This document shows positions 24,780 to 33,392 of a stretch of DNA of 64,000 bases, in pieces. The translations under genes and the position numbers were made by a program. The notes beneath the pieces were generated by a model, which made no database searches, was not told the DNA's origin, and worked only from the letters and a program-made list of their open reading frames with translations. Source of the stretch: Streptomyces sp. NBC_01341 (GTDB taxonomy: Bacteria > Actinomycetota > Actinomycetes > Streptomycetales > Streptomycetaceae). Position 1 is the stretch's first letter, and each line of letters begins with the position of its first letter. The stretch is taken from NCBI RefSeq assembly GCF_035946055.1, contig NZ_CP108364.1:2604001-2668000 (forward strand). Reading direction: 5' to 3'.

Positions 24780-25795
24780 TGAGTGCGTCCGAGAACAAGA
24801 ACCTGCTGGACCCGGGCTTCGAACTGACCCTGCGCCCCATGCGCTATCCGGACTTCTACGAGCGCTACCGGGACGCGATCAAGAACACCTGGACGGTCGA
24901 GGAGGTGGACCTCCACTCCGACGTCGCCGACCTCGCCAAGCTCTCGCCCGGCGAGCAGCACATGATCGGCCGGCTGGTGGCGTTCTTCGCGACGGGTGAC
25001 TCGATCGTCTCCAACAACCTCGTACTGACGCTGTACAAGCACATCAATTCACCCGAGGCGCGCCTCTACCTGTCGCGTCAGCTGTTCGAGGAGGCCGTGC
25101 ACGTCCAGTTCTATCTGACGCTGCTCGACACCTATCTGCCCGATCCGGCGGACCGCGCGGCGGCGTTCGACGCGGTCGAGGAGATCCCCTCGATCCGTGA
25201 GAAGGCGCAGTTCTGCTTCCGGTGGATGGATTCGGTCGAGAGGATCGACCGGCTGGAGACGAAGGCCGACCGCCGCCGCTTCCTGCTCAACCTCATCTGC
25301 TTCGCCGCGTGCATCGAGGGACTGTTCTTCTACGGCGCCTTCGCGTACGTCTACTGGTTCCGCTCGCGCGGTCTGCTGCACGGTCTCGCCACGGGCACCA
25401 ACTGGGTGTTCCGCGACGAGACGATGCACATGAACTTCGCCTTCGAGGTCGTGGACACCGTCCGCAAGGAGGAGCCGGACCTCTTCGACGACGAGCTCCA
25501 GCAGCAGGTCACCGACATGCTGCGGGAAGCGGTCGATGCGGAGCTGCAGTTCGGCCGTGACCTGTGCGGCGAGGGCCTGCCCGGCATGAACACCGAGTCG
25601 ATGCGCCAGTACCTGGAGTGCGTCGCCGACCAGCGGCTCACCCGGCTCGGCTTCCCGCCGCTCTACGGCTCGGAGAACCCGTTCTCCTTCATGGAGCTGC
25701 AGGGCGTGCAGGAGCTGACGAACTTCTTCGAGCGCCGGCCGTCCGCGTACCAGGTGGCGGTGGAGGGGTCCGTCGGCTTCGACGACGACTTCTAG
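24779..25795 (+). CDS. nrdB: ribonucleoside-diphosphate reductase, beta subunit
   Basis: 338 residues of the R2 ferritin-like family. Di-iron ligands and radical site can be placed by motif: Asp74 in ATGDSIVSNN, Glu105 and His108 in EEAVHVQFY, and the radical tyrosine at Tyr112, four residues after the histidine. A second ligand set lies in CIEGLFFYGAF and DETMHMNF. It generates and stores the tyrosyl radical that is passed to NrdA. Translation is coupled to nrdA by TGATG. In other Streptomyces a regulator gene nrdS follows; here the next gene is a minus-strand peptidase, so nrdS is absent from this position. Confidence 0.95.
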   Translation: MSASENKNLLDPGFELTLRPMRYPDFYERYRDAIKNTWTVEEVDLHSDVADLAKLSPGEQHMIGRLVAFFATGDSIVSNNLVLTLYKHINSPEARLYLSRQLFEEAVHVQFYLTLLDTYLPDPADRAAAFDAVEEIPSIREKAQFCFRWMDSVERIDRLETKADRRRFLLNLICFAACIEGLFFYGAFAYVYWFRSRGLLHGLATGTNWVFRDETMHMNFAFEVVDTVRKEEPDLFDDELQQQVTDMLREAVDAELQFGRDLCGEGLPGMNTESMRQYLECVADQRLTRLGFPPLYGSENPFSFMELQGVQELTNFFERRPSAYQVAVEGSVGFDDDF

Positions 25796-25818
25796 CCCCT
25801 CGCCCACGACCTGAGGTG

Positions 25819-25856
25819 GGGGCGCCGCGTGGCCGTGACCGGCCGCGCGGCGCCCC
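25819..25856. terminator. terminator after nrdB
   Basis: GGGGCGCCGCG and CGCGGCGCCCC arms, with an inner GGCC/GGCC pair, 24 bp after the nrdB stop and facing the convergent peptidase gene. Confidence 0.75.
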
Positions 25857-25932
25857 GCGTTTGCGGGGGTGCCGTCCGCCGCCGCACGTTCCGGGGGCCG
25901 GGCGGCCTGACCGGACGACCCCCGGAGCGCTG

Positions 25933-26670
25933 TCAGATGCCGCAGCCGGAGGCGGACCAGAAGTGACTGGGCCCCTGGTTGACGTGGATGTGGTCGCTGT
26001 GACCGGCGTAGCCCGGGCCGAGGATTCCGTTGAAGCCGTGGTTGCGGGCCTGCTGCGCGACGGTGCACAGCGAGTGCGGCCCCGATCCAAGGTCGACGGC
26101 GTCGCCGTACAGGTGGCGGCTGTTCGTCGCCCCGCCGACCGCCGCGTTGCAGGAGGTGGACCGGAAGCCGCTGGTGACCCGGATGGACTGGTCACCGAGC
26201 GCGTGCCGCAGCGCCTCCAGCTTCCACATGCTGCTCAGGGCGTTGGCCTTCGCCGTGCCCGCCGCCACCGCCCCGCCGGCCCAGGTGCTGTTGCACGTGT
26301 TGAGCTCGGGGTAGGTGAAGTGGATCGGCGTGCAGTCGTCGTCCTGCAGCGCGTAGAGCTTGGACTGCGTGGCCGTGCCCGCGACCCCGTCGGCGGCGAG
26401 GCCGTACGCGGACTGGAAGCGCTTGACCGCCGCCGTGGTGGCCGGGCCGTACGAACCGTCGATGGCCAGTACGGAGTTGTACCCCGGGTAGCCGGACACC
26501 CTGATCTGGAGCTGGGTGACGTCGTTGCCGGTGGCACCCGGCGACAGGGTGCGGGTCCAGGTGTAACAGCCGTCGGCCTGCGCGGTGCCCGCGGTGACGA
26601 CGGCCCCGCCTATCGCGAAAGCCATGGTCATGACAAGGCCGAGCAGCAGATGTGCGGTACGTCTGAGCAT
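25933..26670 (-). CDS. secreted zinc D-Ala-D-Ala carboxypeptidase-like protein (M15) with peptidoglycan-binding domain
   Basis: 245 residues. A Sec signal peptide (about 1-32, ending AGTAQADG) leads to a peptidoglycan_binding_1 domain (about 40-105, with AIDGSYGPATTAAVKRFQ) and an M15-type domain (about 125-245). Zinc ligands are seen as the His and Asp of SRHLYGDAVD and the His of HSDHIHV; paired cysteines suggest disulphides. The architecture matches the Streptomyces albus G DD-carboxypeptidase, which trims peptidoglycan stem peptides outside the cell. The ATG at 26670 has GGAGA six nt upstream; longer starts would spoil the signal peptide. Confidence 0.9.
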   Translation of the reverse strand: MLRRTAHLLLGLVMTMAFAIGGAVVTAGTAQADGCYTWTRTLSPGATGNDVTQLQIRVSGYPGYNSVLAIDGSYGPATTAAVKRFQSAYGLAADGVAGTATQSKLYALQDDDCTPIHFTYPELNTCNSTWAGGAVAAGTAKANALSSMWKLEALRHALGDQSIRVTSGFRSTSCNAAVGGATNSRHLYGDAVDLGSGPHSLCTVAQQARNHGFNGILGPGYAGHSDHIHVNQGPSHFWSASGCGI

Positions 26671-26811
26671 GGGGGTCTCCCTGCACGATGGGGTGAACAG
26701 GTGGGCGTACGGCTGAGCCTGTCGGACGGGTCGACGCGCGTCAACCACGCCCCGGGGAACGCCGGTTGGAGGGGAAATCCGCCGGCTCCCGCACCGCCGC
26801 CCACAGCGCGG

Positions 26812-26844
26812 CGAAGGGGCCCCGCCCGCGGCGGGACCCCTTCG
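26812..26844. terminator. terminator after def
   Basis: CGAAGGGG pairs with CCCCTTCG, and one mismatch is followed by further G+C pairs. It lies 16 bp beyond the def stop on the minus strand. Confidence 0.7.
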
Positions 26845-26859
26845 GGAGAATGTCCGGGA

Positions 26860-27498
26860 TCAGTCGTTGGGGACGACCTCATAGCGGGGAGTGCCCTCTT
26901 CCATCTGCTTCAGCGCGTCCTTGCGGTCCCGCTTCGAGAGCCGGTCGATGTAGAGGTAGCCGTTCAGGTGGTCCGTCTCGTGCTGGAGGCAGCGCGCGAA
27001 GTACCCGCTGCCGCGCACCTTCACGGCGTTGCCCTGGGCGTCATGGCCGCGCACGACCGCGTAGTCGGGGCGCGCGAGCGAGGCGTACGCCGTGGGGACG
27101 GAGAGGCAGCCCTCGTTGGAGTCGTCGAGGTGGCGCTGCTCGGGCGGCAGGTCCTCGATCACCGGGTTGCAGATCACGCCGACGTGCCGGACGTTGTCGT
27201 CGTCCATGCAGTCGTAGACGAAGACCTTGCGGTCCACTCCGATCTGGTTGGCGGCCAGGCCCACGCCCTGGGCCGTCCGCTGGCTCGCGAACATGTCGTC
27301 GATCAGCTGCGCGAGCTCGTCGTCGAACTCCGTGACGTCGCTGCACTCCTTGTGCAGGACCGGGTTGCCGACGACCGTGATCGGACGGGACGTGCCGCGC
27401 TCGCGGTACGCCGCCTCACGTGCCTCGCAGTCCTCTGTGTCCACGAGGAATCCCTCGTCGTCCACACCGGTCCGCTGGTCCGTCTCCTGCTGCGACAT
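26860..27498 (-). CDS. def: peptide deformylase
   Basis: 212 residues. All three family motifs are present: [10 protein letters not shown] (motif 1), EGCLSVP with the metal-binding cysteine (motif 2), and QHETDHLNG with two metal histidines and the catalytic Glu (motif 3). It removes the formyl group from the N-terminal methionine of nascent proteins. A 40-residue N-terminal extension before the domain is longer than in E. coli and its role is unknown. The ATG at 27498 (MSQQETDQ) was preferred over an in-frame start at 27576 because the sequence in between is unlike coding sequence. Monocistronic. Confidence 0.95.
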   Translation of the reverse strand: MSQQETDQRTGVDDEGFLVDTEDCEAREAAYRERGTSRPITVVGNPVLHKECSDVTEFDDELAQLIDDMFASQRTAQGVGLAANQIGVDRKVFVYDCMDDDNVRHVGVICNPVIEDLPPEQRHLDDSNEGCLSVPTAYASLARPDYAVVRGHDAQGNAVKVRGSGYFARCLQHETDHLNGYLYIDRLSKRDRKDALKQMEEGTPRYEVVPND

Positions 27499-27579
27499 GT
27501 TCGCCGTAAGCCTTCCTGCAAGCCTGAAACCCGTGAGTACCGCACCGCGATCGGTGCGCGTACAGCCTACGGGCATCGC

Positions 27580-28572
27580 TCAGCAGACTTCCTCCAGATC
27601 ACGCCACTCACGGCTGTCCGGGCTGTCCGCGACCCAGCCGTCCAGCAGGCCTCGCACCAGCCCCGCCGGGGCCGCTATCCCGCACTCGCGCTCCGGAACC
27701 CACAGGTCACCGGCGGTCCGGTGCCCGAGAGGGCCCGGGTGGCCCGGCTCGCTGTGGTCGTGCGGATCGAGGTGCTCGCCGTCGCCCTCGTCACTCTCCA
27801 TCCGGCTCTCGGAGCAGGCACGGCACAGCAGCCTCACCGACGAGGACCAGTCCTCGGCGGCGAAGCCCGCGTCCGAGGCGAGCCGCTCCAGCGCGTCCCG
27901 GTCCGCCTCGGTGGCGGCTTCCAGGAGCACCACCCAGGTGGGGACGGGTGAGGGCGCCCACAGCTCGATCTCGTCGAAGACCGGGTAGGACGGCCCGGCC
28001 GCCGTGACCCGCTCGCCGTTCGGGACGCCGTCGTGCAGCACGACCTCGCCCCAGCGCCGCCCGGAGGACGGCAGGGGGATCGACAGCACCTCCAGCCGTG
28101 CCGGATCGAGCCTGCGGCCCCAGACGACCTCGGCCTCGCCCTCGGGCGAGAGCCGCACGGCCGCGCTGCCCAGCTCCATGCCCGTGGGCTCGCTGTTGGC
28201 CGCGGCGTTGTACTGACCGCTGCCGGGCACCTTGAGCCCGTACGCCTGCCAGGCACGGCGCGCCAGCGGCCAGTCCTGGAGCGCGGTGGCGGCGATCCCG
28301 ACGTTCCACCAGTCCGGGGCACCGGACTCCCGGTCCAGCAGGGCGACGGCCCGCAGTCCCGCGGCCCTCGCCTGTTCCCAGTCGTGCCGGAACTTGTGCA
28401 GCAGCGCGAGATTGAACCAGGACTCGGAGAGCCAGGGCTCCAGGTCCGCCGCGCGCGTCAGCAGCGCCCCCGCGTCCTCGTACCGGCCGTCGCCGATCAG
28501 CGTGAACGCGCGGTCCGTGGCCTGCCGCCAAGAGGCGGACGGCCGATGCCGTACCTTCCCGAAGATCCTCAC
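27580..28572 (-). CDS. tetratricopeptide-repeat protein of unknown function
   Basis: 330 residues from the GTG at 28572. Two or three TPR-like helix pairs are visible in the first 120 residues (ASWRQATDRAFTLIGDGRYE, LSESWFNLALLHKFRHDW, PDWWNVGIAATALQDWPLA). A mixed alpha/beta region follows, with a Cys pair (LLCRACSES) and a histidine/aspartate-rich patch near 275 that might bind metal. No enzymatic motif is recognised. An upstream ATG at 28659 would add 29 unlike-coding residues and lacks a ribosome-binding site, whereas GCGGGA precedes the GTG. It is downstream of the HD-domain pair on the same strand and may be co-transcribed. Confidence 0.72.
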   Translation of the reverse strand: MRIFGKVRHRPSASWRQATDRAFTLIGDGRYEDAGALLTRAADLEPWLSESWFNLALLHKFRHDWEQARAAGLRAVALLDRESGAPDWWNVGIAATALQDWPLARRAWQAYGLKVPGSGQYNAAANSEPTGMELGSAAVRLSPEGEAEVVWGRRLDPARLEVLSIPLPSSGRRWGEVVLHDGVPNGERVTAAGPSYPVFDEIELWAPSPVPTWVVLLEAATEADRDALERLASDAGFAAEDWSSSVRLLCRACSESRMESDEGDGEHLDPHDHSEPGHPGPLGHRTAGDLWVPERECGIAAPAGLVRGLLDGWVADSPDSREWRDLEEVC

Positions 28573-28662
28573 GATTCCCGCCTGTCCCGACTGGACACCC
28601 TCGTTTGCCGCTCTCTTCGCATCCAACCATGCCGGGCAGGACGCTCGCTCATTACCCATGGG

Positions 28663-29913
28663 TTACCCGGTCCGCACCGGCACGGGACCGCCCCGCGCCA
28701 GGACCCTGGCCAGCGCTTCCACCACCTGTGGCTGGTAGTCACGGCCGGTGCCGAGCCTGAGCTGCTCCAGCGCCCGCAGGGACCCCTTGCCGCCTTCCCC
28801 GCACAGGTCGTCGTACGCGTTGACCGTACGGACGATTCTGGCGGCAGTCTGTTGTTCCCGGTACGGATCCGCCTGCCGCTCCACCACCACGGCCACCGCG
28901 GGGTCCACCCCGGTCTGCCGCACGACGGCCCCGCCCAGCAGGGCGATGCGGCGCTGCTCCTCCGGCGGGAGGGCGGCGGTGGCCCCGTGCGGCACCGGAT
29001 CGACGAGCGAGAGCTGACCGATGTCGTGCATGAGCGCCGCGTATTCCAGGACGGTCAGTTCGGGGCCGCCGAGCCCGAGCTCCCGCCCCACGGCCGACGA
29101 GAGGTCGGCCACCCTGCGGGCGTGGCCGTGCGGGGTGTAGCCGGCGATCTCCGTGGACCGGGCCAGCGACGCGATCGTCTGCCGGTAGGTCGTGCGGACG
29201 GCGGCGTAGCGGCGGAACGACACCTGGGTGAGCAGCAGCGGCACGCACAGGACGGGCAGCGCCCACAGTCCCGCGGCGGCGACCCCGAGGGCCATGACCG
29301 CACCGGTCGCGCACACCGCCGGCCCGATGCCGCTGAGCGCGCGGAGCTCGTCGCGCAGCCGCGGCCCGTACGGACGGTCGGTGCCCGCCGCGAGCGCCGC
29401 GAGGACGGCGTCGCACAGGGCGGTGAGCACCAGCAGCAGGAGCAGGAGGACGGCGACGTACGGCCCCTCGCCGAGCCAGCGCTCGCTCAGGCCCGAGTGG
29501 TGCAGCGGCTGGAAGCACACGGCGGCGAAGGCGGCCGCCAGGACGCGGCGGGCCGCCTGGTCGGGCCCGGGGCCGCTGCCCCGGGCCAGGTGGGGCACGG
29601 AGGCGAGGAGCTGGGCCGCGACGACGACGGTGACCACCTGGAGGGCGTCGTGCGTCGTCGCCTGCCCGGCGCTCCGGCCGAGCAGGGCGTAGGCGAGCGC
29701 GCCGGCGGCCCCCAGGGGCGCGGGCTCGCGCTCACCGGGCAGGGCGCCCCAGCGGGCCAGTTCACCCACGGTGATCAGCAGGCCGAAGGCGAGGGCGAGG
29801 CCGGGCTGGGCGACGCCGTTCCACACGGTGTGGGCGAGTGCGGCGGCGGCGAGGGTGGAGGCGGCGGCGCGAACCACGAGGGCGGCGCTCTGGGTCCCGC
29901 GTGCGGAGGTCAC
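28663..29913 (-). CDS. membrane HD-domain protein with degenerate GYP motif
   Basis: 416 residues. About six hydrophobic segments fill residues 1-230, followed by an HD phosphohydrolase domain. The HD core is intact (HARRVADLSSAVG, then ALMHDIGQLSLVDP), but where HD-GYP proteins carry HHHExxDGxGYP this one reads VVVERQADPYREQQ, so GYP-type cyclic-di-GMP hydrolysis is doubtful. The GTG start overlaps the stop of the upstream HD-GYP gene (GTGA). Topology and domain order match the partner, so the two look like a tandem duplication in which this copy has diverged; it may be a regulatory or heteromeric subunit. Confidence 0.78.
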   Translation of the reverse strand: MTSARGTQSAALVVRAAASTLAAAALAHTVWNGVAQPGLALAFGLLITVGELARWGALPGEREPAPLGAAGALAYALLGRSAGQATTHDALQVVTVVVAAQLLASVPHLARGSGPGPDQAARRVLAAAFAAVCFQPLHHSGLSERWLGEGPYVAVLLLLLLVLTALCDAVLAALAAGTDRPYGPRLRDELRALSGIGPAVCATGAVMALGVAAAGLWALPVLCVPLLLTQVSFRRYAAVRTTYRQTIASLARSTEIAGYTPHGHARRVADLSSAVGRELGLGGPELTVLEYAALMHDIGQLSLVDPVPHGATAALPPEEQRRIALLGGAVVRQTGVDPAVAVVVERQADPYREQQTAARIVRTVNAYDDLCGEGGKGSLRALEQLRLGTGRDYQPQVVEALARVLARGGPVPVRTG

Positions 29914-31298
29914 AGGGGCCGCCCCGGCCGGTCGGGTGCTCCGGCGGCCGGCGGCCGCTCCCCGGGGCGCTGCTGCCGCGGCAGACCCGCCGGCTCCTCC
30001 TCCGACGTGACCGTGTTCGCCGCCGCGGACCAGCCGTGGCGGTCGAGCGCGCGTGCCAGGGCGCACACCATCAGGGGGTCGAACTGGCTCCCGGCACAGC
30101 GCCTGAGCTCCTCGACGGCGGCGGGGACCGGCCGTCCGCGCCGGTAGGAGCGGGTCGAGGTCATCGCGTCGAAGGCGTCCGCGACGGCGACGACCCGGGC
30201 GAACTCCGGGATCTCGTCGCCGGAGAGGCCGTACGGATACCCACTGCCGTCCAGCCGCTCGTGGTGGTGCAGGATCGCGGCGCGCGCCTCGTCCAGGAAG
30301 CCGATGCCCCGGACGATCTCGTGGCCGTACTCGGGATGCAGTTCGATGATCCCGCGTTCCTCGGGGGTCAGCGGTCCGTCCTTGCGCAGGACCCGGGTCG
30401 GGACGCCGAGCTTGCCGATGTCGTGCAGGATGCCGGCGAAGCGCAGCGCCTCCATCCGGCTCTCCTCCATGCCGAGTTCACGCGCGATCAGCTCGGAGGC
30501 GCGGCCCACGCGCTCGCTGTGCCCGCGGGTGTAGCCGTCCTTGATGTCGACGGCCTGGACGAGCGCCCTGATGGTCGCGCGGTGCGCGGCGTGCCGGCGG
30601 TGGTACTGCGCGAACACCCAGCAGGAGATGTACATCGGCAGCAGGACGAACAGCGCGGAGACCGGCCCGTACGGGCTGCGCCACAGGACGGCCATCATCA
30701 GCCCGGCGAGGGCGTGCACCAGATGGGGGCCCACGGAGCGGGCCGCGAGCCCCCGCCACGCGTGTCCGACCGCCATCCGCTCGGCCGTGACGAGGATGCC
30801 GCCGTCCAGCGCGGCCGGCACGAGGCTGAAGACGAGCGCCGCGGCGCAGGCCGGGAGCAGGGCGTACGGAAGGTCCGGCAGGGTTCCTCCGGCCGTACCG
30901 CCGAGGGTGGCGGGCCCGCCCAGGAACGCGTAGGTCCACGACGCGGCGCCCACGGTGAGGGCGAGCTGCGCGGCCCGCCAGACACGGCGCGCGGCGAACG
31001 GCGGCCGGTCGACCCGGCACGCCAGGGAGCCGGGTACGGCGACGAGGACCGCTGCCGAGGGCGGCAGCAGGAACGCGGCGGCGATCAGCAGGGGGAGGAA
31101 GGATCCGGCGTCCACCGGCAGCCGGCTGCCGAGGACGGGGACCCGGCCCACGAGTGCGCAGGCGAGGTGGAGCGCGGCGAGGAGCGCGAGTGTGCCCCAG
31201 GGTGTCGCGGCGCCCGACAGTGCGGGCACGGCGCAGAGGGCGGCGCAGACGGCCACGCACAGGATGTGGACGCGCGCCGCCCCCGGTGTGCCCCTCAC
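29910..31298 (-). CDS. membrane HD-GYP domain phosphodiesterase
   Basis: 462 residues. About six hydrophobic segments (residues 5-240) precede a full HD-GYP domain (about 245-420): GHSERVGRASELIA, GILHDIGKLGVP and the diagnostic HHHERLDGSGYP. HD-GYP proteins hydrolyse cyclic di-GMP to pGpG or GMP, so this protein probably lowers c-di-GMP, a central switch of Streptomyces development through BldD and WhiG. S. venezuelae has two HD-GYP proteins named HdgA and HdgB; whether this pair corresponds to them I cannot verify. A Pro-rich cytoplasmic tail ends the protein. First gene of the pair; no sensor domain other than the membrane region. Confidence 0.85.
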   Translation of the reverse strand: MRGTPGAARVHILCVAVCAALCAVPALSGAATPWGTLALLAALHLACALVGRVPVLGSRLPVDAGSFLPLLIAAAFLLPPSAAVLVAVPGSLACRVDRPPFAARRVWRAAQLALTVGAASWTYAFLGGPATLGGTAGGTLPDLPYALLPACAAALVFSLVPAALDGGILVTAERMAVGHAWRGLAARSVGPHLVHALAGLMMAVLWRSPYGPVSALFVLLPMYISCWVFAQYHRRHAAHRATIRALVQAVDIKDGYTRGHSERVGRASELIARELGMEESRMEALRFAGILHDIGKLGVPTRVLRKDGPLTPEERGIIELHPEYGHEIVRGIGFLDEARAAILHHHERLDGSGYPYGLSGDEIPEFARVVAVADAFDAMTSTRSYRRGRPVPAAVEELRRCAGSQFDPLMVCALARALDRHGWSAAANTVTSEEEPAGLPRQQRPGERPPAAGAPDRPGRPL

Positions 31299-31441
31299 TC
31301 GTATCGCCCGCCCCCAGCCTGGTCAAAATGAGGGCGCCAGGCTAGCGAGTTGGGCTGCACGGAGGGATCGAACGGGCCGGATTAGCACATTCGGGTGACA
31401 CGGCCGGGGAAACGGCGCTCAGTGCGCGGGGACGGAAACCG

Positions 31442-31762
31442 TCACTCCGCAGCGGCGGCCGGACGGTCGGCGCCGCCCACGGCCACGTCCTGCTCGGGGA
31501 CGGCCTGTCCGGAACGGATCAGGTCGATCCGCCCCATCACCTTCGAGCGCAGGTCGGCAGGCACGTCGTCCTGCCCGCAGCAGCGCTTGACCAGCTTCTT
31601 CACGGCCTGCTCCAGGCCGTACTTCTCGAGGCACGGGGAGCACTCCTCGAAATGCACCTCGAACTTGTTGCAGTCGCCCTCGGGCATCTCATGGTCGAGA
31701 AACTCGTAGAGATGATCGAGAACCTCTGAGCAATCCGTCTCGTGCGGCTCTCCGCAGCTCAT
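31442..31762 (-). CDS. rsrA: RsrA, zinc-binding redox-sensitive anti-sigma factor
   Basis: 106 residues of the ZAS family. The zinc and redox residues sit exactly as in S. coelicolor RsrA: Cys11, His37, Cys41 and Cys44 (HFEECSPC), with additional Cys3 and Cys31. When reduced, it binds SigR; disulphide stress oxidises the cysteines, expels zinc and frees SigR. Its ATG overlaps the sigR stop (ATGA), coupling their synthesis. Downstream is a gap of about 140 bp before the HD-GYP gene. Confidence 0.95.
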   Translation of the reverse strand: MSCGEPHETDCSEVLDHLYEFLDHEMPEGDCNKFEVHFEECSPCLEKYGLEQAVKKLVKRCCGQDDVPADLRSKVMGRIDLIRSGQAVPEQDVAVGGADRPAAAAE

Positions 31763-32415
31763 GAGGCCGAGCCTTTCGTTTCGTCCGACTCACCGGCACC
31801 GGCCGGGACGAGTCCGCGCTCACGCGCGTAGTCCTCCAGCATGCCGCGCAGCTGACGGCGCCCCCGGTGCAGCCGGGACATGACCGTACCGATGGGTGTC
31901 CCCATGATGTCCGCGATCTCCTTGTACGCAAAGCCCTCTACGTCCGCGAGATACACAGCGATCCGGAATTCCTCGGGAATCGACTGCAGCGCCGACTTCA
32001 CGTCCGAGTCCGGCAGGTGGTCGAGCGCCTGGGACTCCGCCGAGCGCAGACCGGTCGACATGTGCGACTCCGCACGTGCCAGCTGCCAGTCCTCGATCTC
32101 CTCGGCGGCGCTCCGCTGGGGTTCGCGCTGCTTCTTGCGGTACGAGTTGATGAAGGTATTCGTGAGGATGCGGTACATCCACGCCTTGAGGTTCGTGCCC
32201 TCACGGAACTGGTGGAAGGAGCCGTACGCCTTCGCGTAGGTCTCCTGGACCAGGTCCTCGGCATCCGCCGGGTTGCGCGTCATGCGCAGCGCCGCGGAGT
32301 ACATCTGGTCGAGATATCCGAGGGCGTCCCGCTCGAAGCGCGCGTTGCGCTCGGCAGTCGTCTCCTGCGCACGGCCGTCGTCGGTCCCTGTGTCGGTCCC
32401 AGTGACCGGACCCAC
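31759..32415 (-). CDS. sigR: ECF sigma factor SigR (thiol-oxidative stress)
   Basis: 218 residues from the GTG at 32415, covering sigma region 2 ([18 protein letters not shown]) and region 4 ([22 protein letters not shown]). SigR drives thioredoxin, mycothiol and protease genes under disulphide stress. The frame stays open upstream: an ATG at 32601 (MGSTICPS), after GAGAGGGAG, adds 62 residues, corresponding to the unstable long isoform SigR' described in S. coelicolor, which is made from the SigR-dependent promoter. That promoter is present at 32652-32678, so negative feedback through SigR' is expected here too. Followed directly by rsrA. Confidence 0.94.
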   Translation of the reverse strand: MGPVTGTDTGTDDGRAQETTAERNARFERDALGYLDQMYSAALRMTRNPADAEDLVQETYAKAYGSFHQFREGTNLKAWMYRILTNTFINSYRKKQREPQRSAAEEIEDWQLARAESHMSTGLRSAESQALDHLPDSDVKSALQSIPEEFRIAVYLADVEGFAYKEIADIMGTPIGTVMSRLHRGRRQLRGMLEDYARERGLVPAGAGESDETKGSAS

Positions 32416-32651
32416 CTCCTCCAACGATGTGGTGGGGCCGAAAGCGGACCCACTCCCGTCGGAGAATAGTCGACCTTGCTGCTGCGCGGGCTGTCGCTCC
32501 GCTGTGCCCGGCGCGTGCCCGGGCGCGCCCTTGGCCGCGTGAAGCACCGTCCACTCGAGTTCGGCGGCGCTCGAGCGGCTCGGGCAGATGGTGGAACCCA
32601 TGCGACGGACTCCCTCTCCACGTACGACGTTGTTGTACCGACACCAGCCAC

Positions 32652-32678
32652 AACAGCCGCCCCGCATGCCGCATTCCC
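32652..32678 (-). promoter_or_regulatory. SigR-dependent autoregulatory promoter (sigRp2 type)
   Basis: On the minus strand GGGAAT, an 18-bp spacer, then GTTGT, a perfect match to the SigR promoter consensus GGAAT-N18/19-GTT. Transcription would begin about 40 nt before the SigR' ATG at 32601. Confidence 0.85.
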
Positions 32679-32712
32679 GGGCTTCGCACCGGCGGTCCGG
32701 GTGTGAGGAGGA

Positions 32713-33375
32713 CTACGCCGGCCGGGGCAGTCCGTCCAGCCACCCGGCCACCGCGCCGGCGAGCAGGTCCAGCGCCTGATCCTGGGTCAGCGGGGCCTTC
32801 TTCGGGACGGCGAAGCCGTGGTCCGCGTACGGCACCTCCACGAGCCCGTGGTCCCCGGCCGGGAACTCCTCCGGACGCCCGAACGGGTCACGGCCTCCCT
32901 GGACCACCAGGACGGGCACTCCGGCCTCCAGCAGTTCGTCCCGGCGGGACTTCTCGGGCTTCCCCGGCGGGTGGAGCGGGAAACTCAGCGCGAGCACGGC
33001 GTGGGCGCCCAGTGCGGCAGCCGTCCGGCAGGCGACCCGGGCCCCCGCGCTGCGCCCGCCCGCGACGACGGGCAGCCCGGACGCGGCCAGCGCGGGCCAC
33101 AGCCCGCTCCACGCGGTGTCCAGGGTCCTGGGGGCCGGTGCGAGCTTCTTCCCGGCCACCCGCCACGGCTGCTCGACCAGGGCCACGGTCGCGCCGCGCC
33201 CCGGCAGTACGGCGGCCAGGGCCTGCAGGTCACGGGCCTCGATACCGCCCCCGGCGCCGTGGCCGACGGCGAGCACGAGGCGCGCGTCCTTCGCCGGCAG
33301 CCACGTGATCCTGGCCTCCCCGGCGTCCGTGGCGACGGTCTCTGTCCTCTTCGGTGTCCCTGCGGTACGGCTCAC
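32713..33375 (-). CDS. alpha/beta hydrolase (KANL3/Tex30-like family)
   Basis: 220 residues with the alpha/beta-hydrolase order of elements. VGHGAGGG forms the oxyanion region near residue 40, GGRSAGARVA is the nucleophile elbow (Ser near 110), VLVVQGGRDPFG holds the acid, and PYADHGFAVP carries the catalytic histidine. This is the small Tex30/KANL3-type subgroup of unknown substrate, often labelled dienelactone-hydrolase-like. The GTG at 33375 is chosen as the first start after the SRAP gene stop; only a weak AGGA precedes it. The 17-bp gap to the SRAP gene suggests co-transcription. Confidence 0.8.
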   Translation of the reverse strand: MSRTAGTPKRTETVATDAGEARITWLPAKDARLVLAVGHGAGGGIEARDLQALAAVLPGRGATVALVEQPWRVAGKKLAPAPRTLDTAWSGLWPALAASGLPVVAGGRSAGARVACRTAAALGAHAVLALSFPLHPPGKPEKSRRDELLEAGVPVLVVQGGRDPFGRPEEFPAGDHGLVEVPYADHGFAVPKKAPLTQDQALDLLAGAVAGWLDGLPRPA

Positions 33376-33392
33376 GGGGCCATCCTGCCGGG

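Noticed and set aside
26671..26859. Possible c-di-AMP (ydaO) riboswitch before the M15 peptidase
   Set aside because: Such elements regulate cell-wall enzymes in actinobacteria, but the conserved ydaO blocks are not visible here.
28033..31331. Two very long plus-strand frames opposite the TPR and HD-GYP genes
   Set aside because: The minus strand has motif-bearing proteins with overlapping starts and stops; the plus frames are compositionally biased.
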